Source: an uncultured Flavobacteriaceae bacterium
GTDB lineage: Bacteria; Bacteroidota; Bacteroidia; Flavobacteriales; Flavobacteriaceae
Length of the DNA: 7,821 bases
Assembly: GCA_938074515.1 (NCBI GenBank)
Contig: CALJFV010000166.1
Span: 1-7,821 of the forward strand
Reading direction: 5' to 3'
In this document: in pieces, positions 1 to 6,076 of the stretch
How the letters are laid out: the number at the start of each line of letters is the position of its first letter
Position numbering within the stretch: the stretch's first letter is position 1
Notes under the pieces: generated by a model
Told to the model about the DNA's origin: nothing
Database searches by the model: none
The model's input: only the letters and a program-made list of their open reading frames with translations
Translations under genes and position numbers: made by a program

Positions 1-2327
1 TGCCAAGTTTGATCGCCCAAACTCAGTACTGAGGGGTTTAACCCGATAACGGCGTTGCCCAAACTATCTCTGGTCTGAAAAAGATTCAATTCATAATTAT
101 CTTGTTTCCTTTTACCGCCCTTTAAAGTGATTGAGGCGTTAATCGTATCAGCCGGGGCGCCAATAACCCAGCGTAAATCATTAAAATATCTCGAGCCCGT
201 AAAAATGGAATCTACCGAAATGGCCGAACGATAGAGGTTGTGATCGTTATCGATTAAAATATTTACCCCACCTAAATAATTTCCCATCAAGAGTAGTTCA
301 GGAGCAGAAAAATCCAACTCAAATTTGTCGGGCTTGTCGGTAAGCAGACCCTTTAAACGGGTATTGGTTCCCAGCTGAAGCTCTGGTAAAAAAAGATCTA
401 CGATTTTGTGATAGATTTCAAAATCATAAGTCACAGTTTGGTCAGGGGCCACAAACTTTGGTACATAATTGATGTAATTCATCCCAATGGCATTTTGAAA
501 TAAAACGGGAAGATCCGACCAATTAAACTGACCAGATAAATTTCCATTAATCACATCCGGAGCATCAATAGTCAACTTTTTTTGCTCGGGTCCATTGTCT
601 AAATTAAGGGCCAGGTCCTCAAAGTAATAATAGCGGTCCTGCGTCTGATAAAAGGTATTGGCCAGAATTAAAGTCCCTGAAAGATTTTCAAAATTAGGGC
701 CCAGCGCCTTTGCTTGAAATGTTCCTGAAAATTCGGCAACTGAATCTCTTTGAACTATTCCAAGGGTATGTAGATCAGCAAAACCCACTTGGGCGGATAA
801 ATCCAATCCGATCTGATCCTTGTTTTCTTCACTCGTTAGGCTTCCACTGCTTTTCAAGTATTCATCATCGATCGACCATGACCATTTTTGAAACGGAGCG
901 ACAAGGTCCGCAGTAACTTCAATATTGCGATAAGTATAGCCTAAATATTGAAGCCCCTCAAAGGATGCGTTTAATTGGGTGTTGCGTTGTTCTGGGCTAA
1001 ATCCTCTGCCTTTTAGTTGTATCACACCGGTCACACCACCTATGGTTTTATCTCCAATCAAACGACCTACTTGAAACCCTTTTGTTTCGATTGATGCCGT
1101 GTAAAAAGCATATTCAGCTCTACTGAGGTTGCCGAGCTCAAAGTCGGCTTTTAATTGTCCCAGGGCACTGCCCATAGTTCCGTTAAATGTCAAAACATCT
1201 CCTTGAAGCCGCAGCGCTCCAATCATTGAAGTTTTCCCTAATTGCTTTAAAGAAGCCGGCAAATTAGGACCCAGATCTTGAGGCATGAATTCAATCAAAT
1301 CGTCACGTCGACTTGTCAATCGCATGCCCTTAATGTCCAAATAAAATGGCGCATCATTGAGCATATTCTTGAGCTTGACTTCCCCAGTTAATGAGGATTG
1401 TCGATACTTCAGTTGCGCTTGACTCCAGCTTAGATTATTGAGCGTTCCGTGCAATCCACCCGAGAGGCCTATAAACCCACCTTGATCGAAAGCGTTGTAC
1501 CAGTTATTGATGTCTGAGGTAGCAATTACTGAACCTTCTTCTAAATCTAGTTCCAGGTAAACTTTATCTGAAAAATCATTCATCCCCTGCGGATAGGATA
1601 GAGATAAATCCCCCCGCAGGTCCGATAATTGCGGGGTAATAAGGTTCATATTCGCAATACCCATCGATGCGCTATCGTAGTAGTAATCTCCAGAGAGCTT
1701 GGATACATAAAGGCCAAAATTACTCTCAAACCCCATAGAGTTTATCTTTGCACCGAGGTCTGGTCCACTGATTCTGAAATCCCGAGCGCTTAAAAAAACA
1801 TGATTGAAGGCCAAATCCGACTGAAATTCAGGATTGTAATCTTTTATTTCAATACGGGTATCTTGCAAGGCCAATCGGCCGATGAGTAACATAAATGCCT
1901 CTTGATCGAGGTCCTCCTCTTGTGAGGGAGGAAATTGGGCCAAAAAATGATCTAAACTATGTTTTGGCTCGTCTTCATAGGTAATGATCCGAAGCAAAGC
2001 TTCGTCAAGTGATAGGCGGCCAAAGGCCCATCTACTGGCCTCAAGATCTGTTAAACTAAGGATATTGGTGCTTATTTTTGAAGCCTGGATCAAAGTGTCT
2101 TGGTGGTGATCCAAAATTAAAACTTCACGTAAATCGATAACTCCTTTCCAATTGATACCCAAACGCTCGATCTTTAGATTAACGCCAAAATCTTTGTTTA
2201 TTTTTTCGGTAAGGGACTGAGCTAAAGATGACTGAATAGAAGGAATACTCAATAAAACTAATGCCCCAAAGACCAATAATAAGATCAATACGGCGACACG
2301 CTTTAGTATTTGAATTAGTTTTTTGAT
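1..2327 (-). CDS. tamB: TamB-like translocation/assembly module protein, N-terminal part (runs off left edge)
   Basis: Read on the minus strand, this frame stays open from an in-frame TGA at 2352-2354 to the window edge, giving about 775 residues. It opens with a basic segment (KKLIQILKR), one hydrophobic anchor (roughly residues 11-28, VAVLILLLVFGALVLL), then SIPSIQSSLAQSLTEKIN and a DFGVNLKIERLGINWKG / LREVLILDHHQDTLI block. This opening is typical of Bacteroidota TamB (DUF490/AsmA-like) proteins. The rest is beta-rich, as expected for the family's long hydrophobic groove. TamB spans the periplasm from an inner-membrane anchor and is linked to outer-membrane protein assembly or lipid transport. 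Flavobacterial members usually run well over 1,000 residues, so the C-terminal DUF490 domain lies outside. There is no in-frame ATG or GTG near the anchor: the boundary given is an ATC where an ATG would fit, an ATA lies at 2334-2336, the first in-frame TTG is at 2286-2288, and the first ATG is only at 1890-1892. The family is fairly sure; the start is unresolved. Confidence 0.88.
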   Translation of the reverse strand, partial: MKKLIQILKRVAVLILLLVFGALVLLSIPSIQSSLAQSLTEKINKDFGVNLKIERLGINWKGVIDLREVLILDHHQDTLIQASKISTNILSLTDLEASRWAFGRLSLDEALLRIITYEDEPKHSLDHFLAQFPPSQEEDLDQEAFMLLIGRLALQDTRIEIKDYNPEFQSDLAFNHVFLSARDFRISGPDLGAKINSMGFESNFGLYVSKLSGDYYYDSASMGIANMNLITPQLSDLRGDLSLSYPQGMNDFSDKVYLELDLEEGSVIATSDINNWYNAFDQGGFIGLSGGLHGTLNNLSWSQAQLKYRQSSLTGEVKLKNMLNDAPFYLDIKGMRLTSRRDDLIEFMPQDLGPNLPASLKQLGKTSMIGALRLQGDVLTFNGTMGSALGQLKADFELGNLSRAEYAFYTASIETKGFQVGRLIGDKTIGGVTGVIQLKGRGFSPEQRNTQLNASFEGLQYLGYTYRNIEVTADLVAPFQKWSWSIDDEYLKSSGSLTSEENKDQIGLDLSAQVGFADLHTLGIVQRDSVAEFSGTFQAKALGPNFENLSGTLILANTFYQTQDRYYYFEDLALNLDNGPEQKKLTIDAPDVINGNLSGQFNWSDLPVLFQNAIGMNYINYVPKFVAPDQTVTYDFEIYHKIVDLFLPELQLGTNTRLKGLLTDKPDKFELDFSAPELLLMGNYLGGVNILIDNDHNLYRSAISVDSIFTGSRYFNDLRWVIGAPADTINASITLKGGKRKQDNYELNLFQTRDSLGNAVIGLNPSVLSLGDQTW

Positions 2328-2349
2328 CCCCCTTATTGTTTTAAATTTG
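2322..2349 (+). promoter_or_regulatory. Candidate promoter of the tsaD operon
   Basis: TAAATTTG at 2342-2349 matches the Bacteroidota -7 element TAnnTTTG exactly. A TTTG at 2322-2325 sits 16 bases upstream and could be the -33 element, although this spacer is a little shorter than usual. Transcription would start near 2354-2357, leaving a leader of about 20 bases before the ATG at 2374. The upstream element would overlap the first codons of the divergent tamB gene. The pattern is seen directly; its use is inferred. Confidence 0.42.
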
Positions 2350-2352
2350 CCT

Positions 2353-2383
2353 CAAACTATTGTGCTTGCCACAATGAATCAAA
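2353..2383 (-). promoter_or_regulatory. Possible tamB promoter (weak Bacteroidota-type match)
   Basis: On the minus strand a TTTG (plus positions 2380-2383) is followed after 19 bases by ATAGTTTG (2353-2360). This resembles the Bacteroidota consensus TTTG ... TAnnTTTG but has AT instead of TA in the first two positions. Initiation a few bases downstream would leave only about 10-20 bases of leader before the candidate tamB starts. The upstream element would lie inside the first codons of tsaD. Motif match only. Confidence 0.25.
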
Positions 2384-3408
2384 CACTGTTGAGTAAAGAT
2401 ATCTTTATTTTGGCCATTGAGTCCTCATGTGATGACACTGCGGCCGCTGTATTGCATAACGACCAGGTCTTATCCAATGTTGTTGCGAATCAAGAAATAC
2501 ATCGCGCTTACGGCGGGGTGGTTCCAGAGCTCGCCTCAAGGGCACATCAACAAAATATCGTTCCTGTAGTTCATCAGGCATTACAGCAAGCAAATATCGA
2601 TAAAAATCAGTTAAGTGCTATTGCTTTTACCCAAGGTCCTGGACTCATGGGATCGCTTTTGGTTGGGACGAGTTTTGCTAAAAGTTTATCTCTGGGCTTG
2701 AATATTCCACTGATCAATGTACACCATATGCACGCCCACATTTTGGCCCACTTCATTAAGGATCCTGAACAGACAATACCCGAATTTCCTTTTATTGCGC
2801 TTACCATAAGCGGTGGACACACACAAATTGTTTTGGTAAAGGATTATTTTGATATGAAAATAATCGGAGAAACCATTGATGATGCTGTTGGAGAGGCCTA
2901 CGACAAATCAGCAAAAATGCTCGGGTTACCCTACCCTGGCGGACCGCTGATTGATCGCTATGCAAAATTGGGCAACCCCCATGCCTATTCTTTTCCAAAA
3001 CCAAAAGTAGACCCCCTTAATTTTAGTTTTAGCGGTCTAAAGACAGCCATTTTATATTTTTTAGAGCAACAACAGGCTCAAGATCCAAATTTTTTGGAGC
3101 ATGCAATGAATGATGTATGTGCGAGTATTCAAAAAACCATTGTGGACTACTTGATGGAAAAACTGGCGAATGCGGTCGTCCAAACTGGGGTCAATCGTAT
3201 TGCCATTGGTGGTGGAGTTTCTGCAAATTCAGGCATTCGTAGCGCCTTAGCTCAAGCGGAATCTGATCTCGGTTGGAAAACCCATGTGCCCAAATTTGCC
3301 TATTGCACAGATAATGCCGCCATGATTGGTATAGTCGGTTATTTAAAGTATTTAACGGGCTATCAGGCCAACCACAATGTCGCGGCTAAATCCAGATTGA
3401 CTTTTTAA
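2374..3408 (+). CDS. tsaD: tRNA N6-threonylcarbamoyladenosine (t6A37) transferase TsaD
   Basis: TsaD (formerly Gcp/YgjD, Kae1 family) transfers the threonylcarbamoyl group from threonylcarbamoyl-AMP to A37 of ANN-decoding tRNAs, working in the cytoplasm with TsaB and TsaE. Numbering from the ATG at 2374, the 344-residue product shows ILAIESSCDDTAAAV (13-26), PELASRAH (51-58), TQGPGLMGSLLVG (86-98), the metal-binding HHMHAH (117-122, with H118 and H122 as likely ligands), ISGGHT (145-150), DDAVGEAYDKSAKMLG (169-184), YPGGPLID (187-194), FSFSGLKTAI (217-226), GGGVSANSG (279-287) and CTDNAAMI (311-318, D313 the likely third metal ligand). All family motifs are present. A TTG at 2323 could extend the frame by 17 codons, but the ATG gives the normal length and keeps the candidate promoter upstream. 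The rsmE start follows 3 bases after the stop. Codon use and composition match the neighbours. Confidence 0.97.
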   Translation: MNQTLLSKDIFILAIESSCDDTAAAVLHNDQVLSNVVANQEIHRAYGGVVPELASRAHQQNIVPVVHQALQQANIDKNQLSAIAFTQGPGLMGSLLVGTSFAKSLSLGLNIPLINVHHMHAHILAHFIKDPEQTIPEFPFIALTISGGHTQIVLVKDYFDMKIIGETIDDAVGEAYDKSAKMLGLPYPGGPLIDRYAKLGNPHAYSFPKPKVDPLNFSFSGLKTAILYFLEQQQAQDPNFLEHAMNDVCASIQKTIVDYLMEKLANAVVQTGVNRIAIGGGVSANSGIRSALAQAESDLGWKTHVPKFAYCTDNAAMIGIVGYLKYLTGYQANHNVAAKSRLTF

Positions 3409-3411
3409 GCG

Positions 3412-4122
3412 ATGCAAATGTTCCTCCATTACGGCTTTGAGGCCACAGATAAAGAATTAATCTTTGACCATGAAGAGAGCAAACACATGATCAAAGTCTT
3501 GCGACACAAAGCGGGAGATCAAATTAGAATTGTGAACACCAGAGGTTTAGAAGCTTGGGCCACCATAACCCAAGCGAACCCAAAGGCCTGTTTAGTGCGA
3601 ATAGAGCGCACGGTGCAACACCCTGAGCCGATAACACAAATACATGTGGCCATAGCACCTACCAAACAAATGGAACGCCTGGAGTGGTTTGTTGAAAAAG
3701 CCACGGAATTAGGAGTCCATAGAATTACGCCGGTCATTTGCCATCATAGTGAACGTAAAGCGCTTCGATTAGATCGTCTGGAAAAACGACGCGATGCAGC
3801 CTTAAAACAATCACTAAGTTATTATGGTGTTCTCATTGATCCTGTGTGTACTATGGATGAATTTCTAAACCAAAGCTTCGATAAAACAGATTGCTATATT
3901 GCGCACTGCATCGACGAGATTCAAGACCATTTGTTCACCATCCCTCAACACTTCAGCAAGGCCGTGGTATTGATTGGCCCAGAGGGTGATTTTAGTCCCG
4001 TGGAGGCACAAAGAGCCATCGATCAAGGATTCATACCTGTATCGTTGGGAGAACGAAGATTACGCACAGAAACAGCAGGAATTGCCGCAGTTCAACTCCT
4101 GGGAATCAAAGCGATTCTGTAG
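3412..4122 (+). CDS. rsmE: 16S rRNA (uracil1498-N3)-methyltransferase RsmE
   Basis: RsmE is a SPOUT-class enzyme that uses S-adenosylmethionine to methylate N3 of U1498 in 16S rRNA of the 30S subunit. The 236-residue product has the N-terminal PUA-like RNA-binding part (about 1-70, with the typical ESKHMIKVLRHKAGDQI at 22-38) and the C-terminal knotted domain. In that domain one sees IAPTKQMERLEWFVEKATELGV (81-102), ITPVICHHSERK (105-116), KQS (132-134), LIGPEGDFSPVE (187-198) and SLGERRLRTETAGIAAV (211-227). The last two form the cofactor-binding knot. Length and motifs are normal. The start is MQMF; an ATG two codons later is also possible. It lies 3 bases after tsaD and 9 bases before the next gene, so it is very probably cotranscribed, pairing two RNA-modification genes. 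Confidence 0.96.
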   Translation: MQMFLHYGFEATDKELIFDHEESKHMIKVLRHKAGDQIRIVNTRGLEAWATITQANPKACLVRIERTVQHPEPITQIHVAIAPTKQMERLEWFVEKATELGVHRITPVICHHSERKALRLDRLEKRRDAALKQSLSYYGVLIDPVCTMDEFLNQSFDKTDCYIAHCIDEIQDHLFTIPQHFSKAVVLIGPEGDFSPVEAQRAIDQGFIPVSLGERRLRTETAGIAAVQLLGIKAIL

Positions 4123-4131
4123 ATTTGTATC

Positions 4132-4776
4132 ATGAAGCATGTTGTTTTTCTTCTTGTAGGCCTTTGGATTACCTCCGGAGTTCAATCACAAACTTTGGGC
4201 GTCTTAAAATACTCAGGAGGCGGCGATTGGTATAGCAACCCCACCGCATTGCCAAAGCTCATCGAATTTTGTAATAATAATCTGGGTACCACACTTGATC
4301 CGCAAGTCAAAACAGTGACTTTGAGCAGCGAAGAACTTTTTGATTATCCTTGGATTCACATGACAGGACATGGCAATGTGTATTTCTCAGAGTCTGAAAT
4401 CGAAACGCTAAAGGAGTATCTTAAAGGCGGTGGATTTTTGCACATTGATGACAATTACGGCATGGATCCCTACATCAGGCCCTTACTCAGTGGCTTGTTT
4501 TCAGAGGCACCACTTACCGAATTACCCACTACCCACCCCATTTTTAGCGAGTTTTACACGTTCCCTTTAGGCCTGCCTAAAATTCATGCCCACGACAATA
4601 AACCCCCACAAGCCTTTGGGATCATTTTAGAGGGAAGACTTGCATTATTGTACACCTATGAATCTGATCTTAGTGATGGCTGGGAAGATCCTAGAGTTCA
4701 TAACGATCCAGAGTCAGTACGCCAAAATGCATTAAAAATGGGCGCTAATTTGATTCATTACGTTTTCTCACATTAA
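4132..4776 (+). CDS. Exported DUF4159 domain protein, function unknown
   Basis: The 214-residue product starts with a short signal peptide (MKHVVFLLVGLWITSGVQSQ, cleavage probably around residue 19 or 20), so it is likely periplasmic or exported. The mature part is a single DUF4159 domain: LGVLKYSGGGDWYSNPTAL (22-40), LDPQ (55-58), the TGHG segment (78-81), LKEYLKGGGFLHIDD (93-107), THPIF (134-138) and a C-terminal VRQNALKMGANLIHYVFS. DUF4159 domains are thought to adopt a class I glutamine-amidotransferase-like fold; I see no clear Cys-His-Glu catalytic set. Other bacteria carry the domain at the end of larger membrane proteins, whereas this short stand-alone form beside rsmE is, as far as I know, a Bacteroidota arrangement. 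Its stop overlaps the next start by one base (TAATG), which suggests translational coupling with the methyltransferase. Family call is confident; no function can be assigned. Confidence 0.87.
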   Translation: MKHVVFLLVGLWITSGVQSQTLGVLKYSGGGDWYSNPTALPKLIEFCNNNLGTTLDPQVKTVTLSSEELFDYPWIHMTGHGNVYFSESEIETLKEYLKGGGFLHIDDNYGMDPYIRPLLSGLFSEAPLTELPTTHPIFSEFYTFPLGLPKIHAHDNKPPQAFGIILEGRLALLYTYESDLSDGWEDPRVHNDPESVRQNALKMGANLIHYVFSH

Positions 4777-6065
4777 TGGTGCAGGGTCAATATGCCATAA
4801 ATCCATTGTTGTTGAACCCCGAGGTTCAGCAATGGATTCGCACCACCACAAATTCCTTAGACGAAATAGCTTTTGCCCCTTTACCTTTTGACGGAATCAG
4901 CCGTCAGGAAATAATGCAACAAGTAGAGGGTTATCGCAAGACCTTGGGAAAACTACCTAATTTGGTCCAAAATCCTGGTTTACTTTTTCCTGTTAAACTC
5001 TCTCTAGAACAATGCTCGTCAGAGGCAACGGCGCATTATAAAGCCGAGATTATTAAGAACAATTTAGGGCATCACCCCAAAGAAATTGCAGACCTCACTG
5101 GCGGATTTGGAGTGGATGCCTATTATATGGCGCAAAGTGGCGCACGTGTTCATCACTTTGAGCTCGATGCGTCACTAGCCGCCCTTGTTCAGCATAATAT
5201 GACACAACTCAAGGGCAACATCACTTGTCATCACGCAGATGGCATTAAAAGCGCGATGGTCATGGATTTTGATTTAATTTATTTGGATCCAGCACGACGT
5301 AACACCCAAAAGAATAAAGTTTTTCGCCTCGAAGACTGTAGCCCCAATGTTTTATCTTATCTGGATGATTTATTAGAGCGCAGTCCTTGTGTTATGCTTA
5401 AAACTTCGCCAATGCTTGACTTACATTTAGGTTTGACACAACTCAAGTGGGTTCGCGAAATTCATGTGATTGCATTAAATAATGAGGTCAAGGAGATTGT
5501 ATGGATCATGAGTCGCAAATCATGGGGCCAGGACCAATCGCAGATCCCTCACGATTCAATAAGTACAGAAAATCCAAAAGTGTACGCTGTGAATCTAAAC
5601 GAACTTGTGCCTGCTGGGAATTCTAGCCTTTCTGAAACTGGCGTCATTTTTGAGTTTGTATGGAATCAACCTGAGCCGAATAACTACAGTACGCCCCTCT
5701 CCTATATTTTTGAACCCAATGGACCGCTTCGTAAAATTGGTCAGTATGCATCGTTAACTCAGCGCTTCCATGTCATGCGTATTGGGCCCAATGCACATCT
5801 TTTTACCGCAGAGCAATGGGTTGATTTTCCTGGCCGCTCTTTTGTCGTCATGGATAAATGGCCTTTTTCAAAAAGTCAAATGAAGCAATTTAAAGGTCAG
5901 AAATACAATATTACTACGCGTGATTTCCCGCAAACCGTAGCCCAAATTCGAGCAGCTTGGCAAATCAAAGAAGGCAGTACTGAATATTTGTTTTTTACCA
6001 CAGATGCCCAAGGATTAAAATGGATTATATTGTGTCACAAAGCAAATAAATTGGAAAAAATATAA
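4776..6065 (+). CDS. PG_1098-like class I SAM-dependent methyltransferase (THUMP-like domain)
   Basis: This 429-residue cytosolic protein has an N-terminal helical part (about 1-100), a Rossmann methyltransferase core and a C-terminal region resembling the ferredoxin-like and THUMP-like domains of the Porphyromonas PG_1098 family. In the core, motif I is DLTGGFGVDA (106-115), an acidic ELD (129-131) should bind the cofactor ribose, and DGI (155-157) is the adenine-contact position. YLDPARR (169-175) replaces the DPPY/NPPY motif IV of N-methyltransferases and is followed by FRLEDCSPNV (183-192). The C-terminal part includes YIFEPNGPLRKIGQYASL (310-327). THUMP-type domains and the neighbours tsaD and rsmE point to an RNA substrate; this is inference, as I know of no established substrate. 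The start overlaps the preceding stop by one base, and the next in-frame ATG is at codon 47, so the start is well supported. Composition matches the neighbours and no key motif is missing. Confidence 0.88.
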   Translation: MVQGQYAINPLLLNPEVQQWIRTTTNSLDEIAFAPLPFDGISRQEIMQQVEGYRKTLGKLPNLVQNPGLLFPVKLSLEQCSSEATAHYKAEIIKNNLGHHPKEIADLTGGFGVDAYYMAQSGARVHHFELDASLAALVQHNMTQLKGNITCHHADGIKSAMVMDFDLIYLDPARRNTQKNKVFRLEDCSPNVLSYLDDLLERSPCVMLKTSPMLDLHLGLTQLKWVREIHVIALNNEVKEIVWIMSRKSWGQDQSQIPHDSISTENPKVYAVNLNELVPAGNSSLSETGVIFEFVWNQPEPNNYSTPLSYIFEPNGPLRKIGQYASLTQRFHVMRIGPNAHLFTAEQWVDFPGRSFVVMDKWPFSKSQMKQFKGQKYNITTRDFPQTVAQIRAAWQIKEGSTEYLFFTTDAQGLKWIILCHKANKLEKI

Positions 6066-6076
6066 CACAAACGATC

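Noticed and set aside
710..916. 68-codon plus-strand open frame inside the tamB region
   Set aside because: It lies antisense to an uninterrupted, clearly recognisable TamB frame, and its translation has no recognisable domain.
2405..3004. Three minus-strand open frames of about 62-71 codons antisense to tsaD
   Set aside because: TsaD motifs are complete on the plus strand through this span; the antisense translations look like random shadow sequence.
3519..3737. Minus-strand open frame of 72 codons within rsmE
   Set aside because: It is a shadow of the intact RsmE frame and has no recognisable features.
6058..6076. Possible promoter or terminator between the methyltransferase and the peptidase gene
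   Set aside because: The gap is only 11 bases, with no hairpin and no TAnnTTTG motif, so readthrough is the simpler explanation.
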